Origin: Chroococcidiopsidaceae cyanobacterium CP_BM_ER_R8_30
Lineage (GTDB): Bacteria; Cyanobacteriota; Cyanobacteriia; Cyanobacteriales; Chroococcidiopsidaceae
Direction: 5' to 3'
NCBI GenBank assembly: GCA_019244235.1
Contig: JAFASY010000193.1
Location: 1-64,000, forward strand
Length of the DNA stretch: 64,000 bases
Made by a program: the position numbers and the translations under genes. Of the stretch, positions 16,970 to 25,657 are shown piece after piece. The notes beneath the pieces were generated by a model. That model saw only the letters and a program-made list of their open reading frames with translations, did no database searches and was not told the origin of the DNA. Position 1 is the stretch's first letter, and each line of letters opens with the position of its first letter.

Positions 16970-17956
16970 TTAACTTGCAATATACTCCTGCACATTCGCC
17001 CGACGACGGCGCAGATGAGCAAGGGCTTGATGCTCCAGTTGACGGACTCGCTCACGACTCAGGTTAAGCTGCTCTCCAACTTTTGCTAAAGACAACTCAT
17101 TGCCATCCTCTAAGCCGAAACGCAAGCTCAAGACCTGCCGCTGTTGAGGCGTTAGCTCTGATAGCAGATCATCTAGGTCTTGGCGCAGCGACTCCTGCGT
17201 CATATAATGCTCTGGTGATGGTCCTTCATCCTCTAAAAGGTCCTGAAGTTCTGTGTCTTGGTTATCCCCAACGCGGACATCTAACGAAACTGGTTGCCGA
17301 GCCATATTCATATACTCCCGGATTTGAGCTGGTTCAAGCTCCAGCTCCTTACCGATCTCAGCTGGTGTGGGGCTACGTCCCAATTTCTGGGCTAGTTCCC
17401 GTTGCACCTTCTTGATTTTGTTAAGTTTCTCAGTAATATGAATCGGCAAGCGGATGGTACGAGCCTGCTGGGCGATCGCTCTGGTAATCGCTTGGCGAAT
17501 CCACCAGTATGCATAGGTCGAGAACTTGTAACCCCTTGTCGGGTCAAACTTCTCTACACCACGCTCTAAGCCCATAGTGCCTTCCTGGATCAAGTCCAAG
17601 AATTCCATGTTGCGCTTCTGGTACTTCTTGGCAATAGCCACGACCAAGCGCAAGTTAGCCTCAATCATTTTTTGCTTAGAGCGCTGTCCGCGCCGCACAG
17701 TTTCTTTTAATTCGGTCTCGCTAACATGAACATGTGTCGCCCACTCTTGTGTGGTCGGTTCGCGGTGCAGTTTTTTCGCTAAGACCGCTTTAGCTTCAAG
17801 TAGGGGCATCAATTGCTGCACCTGCTTGCCATAAACAATCTCTTGTTCGCGCGTTAGTAGCGGCACACGACCGATCTCACGCAGGTAGGTACGCACCATG
17901 TCAGCTGTAAACTTGGTGGTGTTGGGTTTTTCAGTTTTGGTGTTAACTGTGGGCAT
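16970..17956 (-). CDS. Group-2 RNA polymerase sigma factor (RpoD/SigA family, SigB/SigD-like)
   Basis: The 328-residue protein has sigma regions 1.2 (MVRTYLREIGRVPLL), 2 (ANLRLVVAIAKKYQKRNMEF and STYAYWWIRQAITRAIAQQA), 3 and 4 (LTPQQRQVLSLRFGL, LSRERVRQLEHQALAHLRRR). It lacks the long acidic N-terminus of the primary SigA and is the length of cyanobacterial group-2 factors; the RRRRANVQEYIAS tail is most like SigD, though SigB cannot be excluded. Such factors handle light, redox and stress responses. The transcript ends at the hairpin near 16860. Confidence 0.93.
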   Translation of the reverse strand: MPTVNTKTEKPNTTKFTADMVRTYLREIGRVPLLTREQEIVYGKQVQQLMPLLEAKAVLAKKLHREPTTQEWATHVHVSETELKETVRRGQRSKQKMIEANLRLVVAIAKKYQKRNMEFLDLIQEGTMGLERGVEKFDPTRGYKFSTYAYWWIRQAITRAIAQQARTIRLPIHITEKLNKIKKVQRELAQKLGRSPTPAEIGKELELEPAQIREYMNMARQPVSLDVRVGDNQDTELQDLLEDEGPSPEHYMTQESLRQDLDDLLSELTPQQRQVLSLRFGLEDGNELSLAKVGEQLNLSRERVRQLEHQALAHLRRRRANVQEYIAS

Positions 17957-18430
17957 CGTTGCGTCGTCAACTCCGTAGACAGTTCGAATGCTAAATATCT
18001 ATTCAGTGGGTAGAGCGGCAATGAAGAACAATCATCTGCGTTCTATTAGGACATTAACCAAGGTTAAATCAGCCAACATCCCACAGAAGATGTAAAGACC
18101 TTCTTACCACAGGTAATAGCAGCTAACTCACACTTAGCAGTACTCAAAATATGTAATCTGGCAATCCGAGAACAATCCAGTACCAAGACAGTAAAAAATA
18201 CGAAGCGGTTATGAGTTTGACTTCATCTATATTATTACGAATTGAGAGACTCGTAAAGAGCAAGAACCTCGACTGCACTAACAACTGGTGCAGCGGAGGA
18301 ATGTTCTCAGGCTTAAGAGCAATCTGCTATTACCTTTACTCTTCTATAATGACTCTTCTAGCCCTTAACTAGCCACCAATAGGAAGCCGGATAACCGAAC
18401 TAACTAAGACCCTATACTGGTAGGATATCA
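17957..18430. other. 474-base intergenic stretch upstream of the sigma factor
   Basis: This region separates the HerA-like gene from the sigma-factor gene, both on the minus strand. No ORF or known RNA was recognised. A small dyad CTGCAC/GTGCAG lies at 18273-18293. The length would allow a long regulated 5' leader or a small RNA, but nothing in the sequence proves it. Confidence 0.5.
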
Positions 18431-20146
18431 CTAAAAACCCAGATCGGCTTTAGCAAGTTCAGCGGCAGCAAAGACTTCGTCATCTGACTTTTCTTCCCAA
18501 GCAACATCCCCAATTTCGGTGTAGAAAGTCTCATCGTAGGGTCGCGTTCTGACAACTACAGGCATAGGAACCGCATGACCTAGAATTAGGGCTTGCTGCT
18601 TTGAGTCTAGCTTTGCTAAGACAGAGCGGAGGTTTTGACCACCAGAGACACCAGTAAAAATAGCTTCAATGTCTTTCTCGTCGTTAAGTAAAGCCGTGAT
18701 CCGGGTTCCTACCTGAGACATGACTTCGTTATCAATTCCTGATGGACGCTGGTCAACGACCAAGAGCGTGACAAAGTATTTGCGCATCTCGCGAGCAATG
18801 GTGCCAAAGATAGTTTGGCGAACAGTAGCCGGGTCAAGAAAGCGGTGGGCCTCTTCGATGGTAATGACCAGAGGGCGAGGGCGATCACTCACATTCTTTG
18901 TTTGCAAAAATTTCTCTGCTTTGCGGACATAGGACTGATGAATCCGACGAGAAATGAGATTAGTCGCCAGCATGTAAGACAGCATATTCGACTGAGAGCC
19001 GAACTCAATCACAACATGCTTTCCGGCATCCAAAGACTCCAATATTTGACCGACATAGTTATGGGGACAGCTCGTCCGCATATACTTCAACTCATCTAAA
19101 CGCAGCAGTTTCCGCTGCAAAGCCATAATTGAAGACTTATTCCCTCGTTTTTCTTCACAAAAGGAATCAATTTCCTCATTACTCATAGCTAGCAGCTGGG
19201 CAATCCAAGATCGACCAAACTCATTGCGCAGGATAATAGCATTCTCCAGACTAGCTTCCGAAAGATTTAGCTCATTACGCACCAGCATAATGTCTTCAAC
19301 CTCAATTTGGTCGTAGCCGAGATAAAGTTCCTGGGCATCGCGCACACCACGCCGCTTGGTAGAGTCAGAGTCAAGGGTGTAGATTTGTACTTGACCTGGA
19401 AACAATTGCCGTAGACCTTTAACGGTGCTAAACTGTTTGCCTTCGCAGGTTGCTTCCCAACCATACTCTGAGTGCATATCGAAAATTAGGTTAACTGCTG
19501 CTTGCTTGCGAATAATGCCTGACAACAGTAACCGAGTCAGAAAAGATTTTCCTGTCCCCGATTTCCCAAATACACCATTGCTACGTTCTACAAATCGGTC
19601 TAAATCGATACAGATAGGTACATCCATATCCAGCGGTTGACCGATGGCAAAATTGCGTCGTGATGGGTCATCTTCCCAACCAAATACTGCCCGAAAGTCC
19701 CGTACGCTAGCATCGTAAACTTGACTGAAGTGACTGGGGATCGTCTTAACTGGCAGCAATTCTATTTTACTGCTGCTTTGTGGTTGAAAAGATGCTAATG
19801 AATTCTGCCCATTGATACTGACTCTTTCTAACACCCCGTTGCTCATTTCTTCTGGAGTGAACATCAGCATGGGAGTCAAGTTAACCGTGCCAAAGGTGCC
19901 ACCTCCAGCTAGCACTTCTCGTAAAAAATCATCTTCAGGATTAGGCGGGTTAGCGACAATCCGGTTACTAGATGTCCCTAGTGCTACATCTGTAAGCATA
20001 CAGAAGAAACGCGATCGCACCCCCTCTACTACCAGAAACTTTCCCACCCGCATATCTTCTACTGAGACGTCAGGGTGCAATCGCACCTCTAACCCCTGGC
20101 TGAGAGAGCCCTGTGTAACTGAGCCTAATGGCTTACCTAGATTCAT
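18431..20146 (-). CDS. HerA-like ATPase (DUF87/HAS-barrel)
   Basis: The 571-residue protein has an N-terminal beta-barrel (residues 1-140) and a FtsK/HerA-type ATPase domain. Walker A is GKSGTGKS at 194-201, in VFGKSGTGKSFLTRLLLSGI; Walker B is VITIEE at 427-432, followed by AHRFLDP; an arginine-finger-type REMRKYFVTLLVVDQRPSG lies beyond. HerA enzymes are hexameric DNA translocases that pair with NurA nuclease in archaea or with SIR2-like effectors in some defence loci. No such partner lies beside it, so a cyanobacterial housekeeping role is equally possible. Confidence 0.85.
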   Translation of the reverse strand: MNLGKPLGSVTQGSLSQGLEVRLHPDVSVEDMRVGKFLVVEGVRSRFFCMLTDVALGTSSNRIVANPPNPEDDFLREVLAGGGTFGTVNLTPMLMFTPEEMSNGVLERVSINGQNSLASFQPQSSSKIELLPVKTIPSHFSQVYDASVRDFRAVFGWEDDPSRRNFAIGQPLDMDVPICIDLDRFVERSNGVFGKSGTGKSFLTRLLLSGIIRKQAAVNLIFDMHSEYGWEATCEGKQFSTVKGLRQLFPGQVQIYTLDSDSTKRRGVRDAQELYLGYDQIEVEDIMLVRNELNLSEASLENAIILRNEFGRSWIAQLLAMSNEEIDSFCEEKRGNKSSIMALQRKLLRLDELKYMRTSCPHNYVGQILESLDAGKHVVIEFGSQSNMLSYMLATNLISRRIHQSYVRKAEKFLQTKNVSDRPRPLVITIEEAHRFLDPATVRQTIFGTIAREMRKYFVTLLVVDQRPSGIDNEVMSQVGTRITALLNDEKDIEAIFTGVSGGQNLRSVLAKLDSKQQALILGHAVPMPVVVRTRPYDETFYTEIGDVAWEEKSDDEVFAAAELAKADLGF

Positions 20147-20254
20147 GCTCAGATTGCGAACTTTTTGGCTTATCTTAAGTCAATTTTTGTTTTATACTAC
20201 AAAATCGGCAAAAGAAAGGCTTAAAACTAAAAAAATGACCATCTGGAGCAGGGC

Positions 20255-21046
20255 TTACTCAATATTGATTGAATTAGGTGCTGAACTCTTGTAGCTAGAT
20301 GGTACTAGCGGCTGGCGATATTGTGCATAGAGGCGATCACGCCAAGTGAAGAACGGCTCATAGACGACACTATCAGCTAATCCTGGCACTCCTTTGCCTC
20401 TTAACGTTGCAGGTAGGTTGAGATAAGGTTCCTCTGGAAACTTGAGCAAAATTGACAAACCTGCCACAGCAAAATCTGCCAGTGTCGGTTGGTCTCCCAC
20501 TAAGTAGGGACTGTCTGCCAAGAGCAGGCAGAGAGCCTCTAAGTCTTGCTTGAGATCGGCTTCTGCCCTCTTAACCACTTCTTGGCTCAAGCCAACACCA
20601 AAGCCCAACACCTGTAGCAACTCGCTTGGTACAGCTTCCACTAAAACCTTAACAATATCAGGCGTAGCGGCGGGCAAGAGTGACTTACGGAGACTTTGAT
20701 TTTTGCTAAGAGCCCCGAATAGTACTTGTCTGCTTTTCGTCCCAATAGATTCATCTGCCCATTCCTCAATTAGTAAGCACAGTCCTCGCTGTTTTGGGTC
20801 AGTGGGAATTAGTGGTCTATCGGGATATTGCTGATCTAAATATTTAGCGATCTCAGTCGAATCTGCCACAACCTGGCTTCCATCTTTCAGAACAGGTACT
20901 TGTCGCTGACCAGTCAGCCTGAAGAGTTCTACCTGTCCAATTCCTGGGGTAACTTCGATTTTGCGATATGCTAGCCCCTTGTAATCTAGAACTAACCGAA
21001 CTTTTTCACTGTACTGAGATAGTTCAAATTGATATAACTCTAACAT
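20255..21046 (-). CDS. Glutathione S-transferase family protein
   Basis: The 263-residue protein has a thioredoxin-like N-terminal domain (LYQFELSQYSEKVRLVLDYK, cis-Pro in GQRQVPVLKDG, then DSTEIAKYLDQQYP) and an all-helical C-terminal domain (LADFAVAGLSILLKF). Ser at the SQYSEKV site would be the activating residue. Substrate unknown; detoxification or peroxide metabolism is inferred from the fold only. It lies 108 bases upstream of the HerA-like gene on the same strand. Confidence 0.9.
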   Translation of the reverse strand: MLELYQFELSQYSEKVRLVLDYKGLAYRKIEVTPGIGQVELFRLTGQRQVPVLKDGSQVVADSTEIAKYLDQQYPDRPLIPTDPKQRGLCLLIEEWADESIGTKSRQVLFGALSKNQSLRKSLLPAATPDIVKVLVEAVPSELLQVLGFGVGLSQEVVKRAEADLKQDLEALCLLLADSPYLVGDQPTLADFAVAGLSILLKFPEEPYLNLPATLRGKGVPGLADSVVYEPFFTWRDRLYAQYRQPLVPSSYKSSAPNSINIE

Positions 21047-21134
21047 CTTGTTTCTCCGATTCTTACTCTCATTATCAGCAAACAGTCAAACTCTTATAAT
21101 TGTTTGGGCTAAATAACTGAAAACCACAACAAGA

Positions 21135-21160
21135 CTCCCTCAAACATGCGTTTGAGGGAG
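21135..21160 (-). terminator. Hairpin downstream of the GlsB-family gene
   Basis: CTCCCTCAAAC (21135-21145) pairs perfectly with GTTTGAGGGAG (21150-21160) around ATGC. On the minus strand it follows the GlsB-family stop by about 40 bases and is trailed by the moderately T-rich TCTTGTTGTGGTTTTC. Confidence 0.7.
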
Positions 21161-21198
21161 AGTAAATAAAACATTCTAAAGCAGTAAATGCTTTATGC

Positions 21199-21480
21199 TT
21201 ATACTGCACGGCGTGACAGCAAGCCCCATACAAACAGAACGATAAGAGCGCCAAGCACAGCAAATACAACTCCGCCGACTGTCAGTGCCCCTACAGACGC
21301 TGCTGCTGCGCCAGTACTTCCAGGGAATATAAGGTTACCTATCCAGCCTCCGACCAACGCGCCCACAACTCCTAAGATCGTAGTTGCTAAGAACCCTCCA
21401 CCTTGGTATCCAGGATAAATGGCTTTCGCAATGGCTCCAGCAATCAGACCTAGTATGATCCAAGCAATTATTCCCCACAT
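21199..21480 (-). CDS. GlsB/YeaQ/YmgE-family stress-response membrane protein
   Basis: From the ATG at 21480 the 93-residue protein begins MWGIIAWIILGLIAGAIAKA and has three glycine-rich transmembrane helices, including GGGFLATTILGVVGALVGGW, ending in WGLLSRRAV. This is the transglycosylase-associated/YmgE family, general-stress membrane proteins of unknown mechanism. Upstream in-frame starts add an unlikely charged leader. It is monocistronic with a hairpin terminator. Confidence 0.9.
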   Translation of the reverse strand: MWGIIAWIILGLIAGAIAKAIYPGYQGGGFLATTILGVVGALVGGWIGNLIFPGSTGAAAASVGALTVGGVVFAVLGALIVLFVWGLLSRRAV

Positions 21481-21691
21481 CGCTTCTTGTTCCTTGTTTC
21501 TGATTTTTTTAATTAGACACGTATAACCTATCACTTCGAACTACGCGATCCAATCTGTCGAGGGGAATATTCTAAAGACGTAGAGGCAGGAGCGGCAATA
21601 CTAGTTTGAGATTTTGGATTTTAGACTTTGAATTGGGCCAACGAGTGTTGAGGTATCAAAATTTGCGTCAAAAGCTCTTACTTGCCTCTCG

Positions 21692-21706
21692 TACCAGTTT
21701 CTGGTA
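21692..21706. promoter_or_regulatory. Short palindrome upstream of the fasciclin gene
   Basis: TACCAG-TTT-CTGGTA is a perfect 6-bp inverted repeat with a 3-base spacer, 54 bases before the GTG start. It could be an operator or a small leader hairpin; no known regulator motif is matched. Confidence 0.3.
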
Positions 21707-21760
21707 ACAATTAAACCTGGCGTAAGACTTGAAAGTCGCTTGATGGGAGGGTAAATTACT

Positions 21761-22423
21761 GTGGAAATTGAACATCACTCTGCTCTGCTCAAGAAATTGG
21801 CTGTTAACCTGCTGGGAGTAGTAGCTGCTAGTGTCTTAATCGGTTTCCCTGCCGGAGCACAGAGTTCAGGAGGCTCTCTCAATCCCCACCCCAGTATTTT
21901 TAACGAGCTTCCTTATAGAGGTAGGGGTAGCACGCCTTCAAACACTACGACACCCTCTTCTAATCAGCCAACAACTAGAACTCAGAACAATATAGTGGCT
22001 GTCACAGCAGCAAACGGCTCCTTCAAAACTCTGACAATGGCTTTGGCAGCAGCAGGACTAGATAAAACACTCGCAGGAAAAGGACCCTTTACCGTTTTTG
22101 CTCCAACAGACCAAGCGTTTGCTACGCTGCCGCCAGCTACTTTGCAACAGTTGTTGATGCCAGAGAATAAAGACTTGCTGGTTAAGATATTGACATACCA
22201 CGTAGTCCCTGGGAAGATCGCATCCACCCAACTGAAAACGGGCGAAGTCCAAACAACAGAAGGTAGCCCGTTACAGATCAAAGTTAGCCAAGGCGAAGTC
22301 ATGGTAAACAACGCTAACGTGACAAACGCAGATATTGTAGCCAGCAATGGCGTTATCCATGCAATCAATCAGGTGATGCTGCCGCCCGACCTACAGGGTA
22401 GCAGTAGCTCGAATACTCATTAA
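21761..22423 (+). CDS. Secreted fasciclin (FAS1) domain protein
   Basis: The 220-residue protein starts at GTG and has an export signal (KLAVNLLGVVAASVLIGFPA, cleavage near AGAQS), a Ser/Thr/Asn-rich linker and one FAS1 domain at about 78-212 with the H1 and H2 motifs (GPFTVFAPTDQAFATLP and NGVIHAINQVMLPP). FAS1 proteins act in cell adhesion and surface association. It precedes the PMT-type gene on the same strand by 58 bases. Confidence 0.93.
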   Translation: MEIEHHSALLKKLAVNLLGVVAASVLIGFPAGAQSSGGSLNPHPSIFNELPYRGRGSTPSNTTTPSSNQPTTRTQNNIVAVTAANGSFKTLTMALAAAGLDKTLAGKGPFTVFAPTDQAFATLPPATLQQLLMPENKDLLVKILTYHVVPGKIASTQLKTGEVQTTEGSPLQIKVSQGEVMVNNANVTNADIVASNGVIHAINQVMLPPDLQGSSSSNTH

Positions 22424-22481
22424 CAGTGAAATTCTCTCAAAAGATTCCTCAAAATCCCCTAAAATTCAGTTGCTAGCAGCT

Positions 22482-24164
22482 ATGTCCGGGTTCAAAAAGC
22501 TTAACAGCCAGCCGTTGCCATGGTTCACAATTGGACTGGCTGGAGTATTTTTATTCTGTCTAGCCCTGCGATTTTGGGGACTGGGTCGGTTTAACACTCT
22601 AGTGTTTGATGAGGTCTATTACGCTAAATTTGCCAATAACTACCTGACCCATACCCGCTTTTTTGACGGTCATCCACCGTTAAGTAAATATCTGATTGCC
22701 ATTGGGATGTGGATAGGCGATCGCCTTCCCTTCGGACGAGATGCAATGAATAGTCTGGCTGGCTCTGTTCATTCCACTTGGAGCTATCGCTGGTTGAACG
22801 CTCTGACTGGCTCTTTTATTCCTCTCGTGATGGCGGGGATAGCCTATCAGCTGAGTTACCGCAAGAGCTATGCTTTGATTGCGGCTCTACTCGCGGCAAC
22901 CGATGGCATCTTTTTGGTAGATTCACGTTATGCCTTGAATAACGTCTATCTAGTTATCTTTGGGCTATTGGGGCAATGGTTTTTATTGCGGGCATTGGAA
23001 CGTCGGGGGCTAGGTCGTAGGTTTTGGTCAGCTTTAGCTGCAATTCTCCAACGAGGGTTGCTGCGTCGGCGAGTGAGGAGGGGGTTTTGGTTAACTTTAG
23101 CTGTAATTCTCCGCCGAGGGTTACTACGTTGGTGGCGCGGACGTGGGCTTTGGCTAACCCTAGCTGGTATTGGATTTGGTGCCGCAGCTTCTGTCAAGTG
23201 GAATGGATTAGGATTTTTGCTAGGAGCATATTTAATCTGGCTGACTGCTTGGGCACTGCGCTTGGTGCGATACTTTCAGTCCAGAGCTACTGCTGCCAAC
23301 CCTGAAGTCATACAGAGGAAGACTGCTTTAGGATACTTGACACAGCTGAATGCTTGGCACGTTCTATTCTATTTAGCGATTATTCCTGCCTTTTTCTATT
23401 GGGTTGAATGGATTCCTCACCTCCAACTCAATCCAAGATTTGATTTTTGGGAAGTGCAAAGTCAGATCTTGGCTTACCACGAACGGGTTGGCGATGGTCC
23501 GAAAGTACATCCCTATTGTTCTCATTGGTACACTTGGCCTTTGATGCTAAGACCAGTGGCTTTCTTTTATGCAACAACTCAGAGGCTTACAGATCCATTG
23601 CCAGTTATGGGGCCGCCTCTGCCTGGAATTGATGGAAAAGTCGTGTATGATGTTCACGACATTGGGAATCCCTTCTTATGGTGGTTCTCAACGGTTGCAA
23701 TCTTATGGCTACTGTGGATGCTGACGCATCAATTTTGGATCTGGGTATTTGCCTTGCGTTTTGATGTTTCAACCATAAGAGTTAGTTGGCAACCTTTCCA
23801 AATCCAAATTGCTCTTTATCTGGTTCTTAACTGGATTGCCAACCTGCTGCCTTGGGTAAAGGTCACTCGCTGTACATTCCTATATCACTATATGGAATCT
23901 TATGTATTTGCGGTGTTAGCGTTCGCTTGGCTAGTTGACCATTGGCTTTCTAGTTATCGACGTGACATCCGAGCCCTAGGCGTCACCCTAGTCTTTATCA
24001 TCCTGCTAGCTTTTATCTACTGGATGCCTATCTACTTGGGTCTTCCCTTGACTCCAGAGGGCTATCATGCACGACTGCCACGCTTTGACATCTATTTGTT
24101 GCCTCCTTGGCTCAGCCAGCGGATACCGAGTTGGGTCAATGAGTGGTTGATTAACTGGATCTAG
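22482..24164 (+). CDS. PMT-family phospholipid-carrier-dependent glycosyltransferase
   Basis: The 560-residue multi-spanning protein starts MSGFKKLNSQPLPWFTIG at an ATG (22482); a TTG four codons earlier is possible. The N-terminal loop has the catalytic acidic pair in LVFDEVYYAKF and GHPPLSKYLI, as in dolichyl-phosphate-mannose protein mannosyltransferases (GT39). It would transfer a sugar from a polyprenyl phosphate outside the membrane. An Arg/Leu/Trp-rich insertion at about residues 180-228, coded by a 63-bp tandem repeat, precedes SVKWNGLG. Its stop overlaps that of trmB in a convergent arrangement. Confidence 0.9.
   Translation: MSGFKKLNSQPLPWFTIGLAGVFLFCLALRFWGLGRFNTLVFDEVYYAKFANNYLTHTRFFDGHPPLSKYLIAIGMWIGDRLPFGRDAMNSLAGSVHSTWSYRWLNALTGSFIPLVMAGIAYQLSYRKSYALIAALLAATDGIFLVDSRYALNNVYLVIFGLLGQWFLLRALERRGLGRRFWSALAAILQRGLLRRRVRRGFWLTLAVILRRGLLRWWRGRGLWLTLAGIGFGAAASVKWNGLGFLLGAYLIWLTAWALRLVRYFQSRATAANPEVIQRKTALGYLTQLNAWHVLFYLAIIPAFFYWVEWIPHLQLNPRFDFWEVQSQILAYHERVGDGPKVHPYCSHWYTWPLMLRPVAFFYATTQRLTDPLPVMGPPLPGIDGKVVYDVHDIGNPFLWWFSTVAILWLLWMLTHQFWIWVFALRFDVSTIRVSWQPFQIQIALYLVLNWIANLLPWVKVTRCTFLYHYMESYVFAVLAFAWLVDHWLSSYRRDIRALGVTLVFIILLAFIYWMPIYLGLPLTPEGYHARLPRFDIYLLPPWLSQRIPSWVNEWLINWI
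23021..23165 (+). repeat. 63-bp in-frame tandem repeat, 2.3 copies
   Basis: Copies begin at 23021 (GTTTTGGTCAGCTTTAGCTG), 23084 (GTTTTGGTTAACTTTAGCTG) and 23147 (GCTTTGGCTAACCCTAGCTG), exactly 63 bases apart, with point differences. Each encodes 21 residues of the form FW.LA.IL.RGLLR..R.G. The insertion sits between membrane helices of the PMT protein. Confidence 0.85.
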
Positions 24165-24796
24165 TCTCGGATAAACAGAGCGCGATAAACAGGTTCTCCC
24201 TGTACCAGAGTAGATTTTTCCCGTTCAGTTGGTACTGATAGGGGATTTTCTAATAGCCATGCTTGTCCTCCCTGCCTCTGAAAAGCAGGGTGAGCAGCGA
24301 AGTGATCGCACATTTCCATAGCTAGTGTCTCAATATCTGACTGGAGGAACACAATGCCTCCAACTGCCAGATAAGTCGCTAATTCTGCCACTAATTGCGG
24401 TTGCACTAATCGGCGTTTGGCATGTCGATGTTTGAACCAAGGATCGGGGAACTGGATTGTGACTCGTTGTAGGGCACCTGTTGGATAACTTCCGAGCAGT
24501 GGACGCAATGAGTTATTCACATTGCAAAATAGGTAGTGGAGATTGGTCAGTCTTAGCTGATCCCGCCGCGCTATCGCCTCCTGTACCAAAGGTTTGCGTA
24601 TTTCCAATCCCAGAAAATTCCATCTAGGTTCTATCTGAGCCATGCTCGATAAGAAATGTCCTTTACCGCAGCCGATATCTAAATGCAACGGTTGTGTAGA
24701 GTTGCTATAGATATCTTCCCAATTGAGCGGGTTGACTGGGGTTTGATACTTCTGGGATAAGGGGTTGACGTGTTGACGGACTCGGACGGCTGCCAA
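24161..24796 (-). CDS. trmB: tRNA (guanine(46)-N7)-methyltransferase
   Basis: TrmB makes m7G46 in tRNA. Chosen start is the TTG at 24796, giving MAAVRVRQHVNPLSQKYQTP, the usual cyanobacterial N-terminus (about 211 residues); the longer frame to 24931 would overlap the riboflavin synthase start. Visible motifs are LHLDIGCGKGHFL (SAM), FLGLEIRKPLVQEA, FPDPWFKHRHAKRRLVQP (tRNA binding) and SVPTEREK. It overlaps the PMT stop by four bases. Confidence 0.93.
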   Translation of the reverse strand: MAAVRVRQHVNPLSQKYQTPVNPLNWEDIYSNSTQPLHLDIGCGKGHFLSSMAQIEPRWNFLGLEIRKPLVQEAIARRDQLRLTNLHYLFCNVNNSLRPLLGSYPTGALQRVTIQFPDPWFKHRHAKRRLVQPQLVAELATYLAVGGIVFLQSDIETLAMEMCDHFAAHPAFQRQGGQAWLLENPLSVPTEREKSTLVQGEPVYRALFIRD

Positions 24797-24929
24797 AGTT
24801 GCTTCAATACCTGATACAGATTTAAGGTAGTTGTTATGGTAAGTTCTAGACTCAGACCATATCATTTTCGATCCTAGCAAAGTGAGCGGAAAGTGTTCAA
24901 AGTAGCAGTCATTTAGGCTCAAACGCACC

Positions 24930-25586
24930 ATGTTTACAGGACTAGTTCAGACATTAGGAACGATTCGACCGCTAGGGAGCCATACTTATCAAATTACCTG
25001 TATGAGCGAGACAGCTGCCTCAATCTTGCATGACCTTGCCGTTGGTGACAGTGTGGCAGTTGATGGCGTTTGCTTGACTGTAATGGAGGTGTTGCCCCAA
25101 GGGTTTACTGCTGCGGCTTCGCCAGAAACACTTCGTCGTACTACCCTAGGGCAGCGGCAATTAGATAATGGCTTTGTTAACCTAGAAGCCTCACTGCGGG
25201 TTGGTAGCAAGCTCGGCGGTCATTTTGTTATGGGTCATGTGGACGGGCTTGGTTGCTTGCAGACGGTGGAGCAAACAGCGACATCCTGGGAAATGAGTTT
25301 TACTACATCTGACGCGATCGCCCGCTATATCGTCCCTAAAGGCAGTATTGCTGTTAATGGTGTAAGTCTAACAATAGCCAACTGCGACTTAGACGGGAGG
25401 TGGTTTAAGGTAGCGGTGATTCCCCTTACCTATGCCGAGACCAATCTCCGCGATCTAAGAGCAGGTAGCTGGGTAAATTTAGAAGGTGATATTTTAGGCA
25501 AATACGTGGAAAAGTTGCTCAATAACTCTAGCAATGGTTCAGTTGAGGTGACACCAGCATTTTTAGCAGAACATGGCTATTTGTAA
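24930..25586 (+). CDS. ribE: Riboflavin synthase, alpha chain
   Basis: This enzyme dismutates two 6,7-dimethyl-8-ribityllumazines to riboflavin. The 218-residue protein starts MFTGLVQTLGTI and has two lumazine-binding repeats (VDGVCLTVMEVLPQGFTAAA and VNGVSLTIANCDLDGRWFKV), with GGHFVMGHVDG between them. It lies divergent from trmB with almost no space between the annotated starts, so promoters must lie inside coding sequence if the longer trmB start were used. Confidence 0.96.
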   Translation: MFTGLVQTLGTIRPLGSHTYQITCMSETAASILHDLAVGDSVAVDGVCLTVMEVLPQGFTAAASPETLRRTTLGQRQLDNGFVNLEASLRVGSKLGGHFVMGHVDGLGCLQTVEQTATSWEMSFTTSDAIARYIVPKGSIAVNGVSLTIANCDLDGRWFKVAVIPLTYAETNLRDLRAGSWVNLEGDILGKYVEKLLNNSSNGSVEVTPAFLAEHGYL

Positions 25587-25657
25587 CCTCTCTGCCGCAG
25601 CCGAACGGCACCAAAATCAAAGCTCCTCATGCTAGCAGCAAATTTCTCACCCGCTAA

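Noticed and set aside
18217-18245. TTGACT followed by TATTAT as a plus-strand promoter
   Set aside because: Spacing is far too short for a -35/-10 pair and no gene follows on the plus strand.
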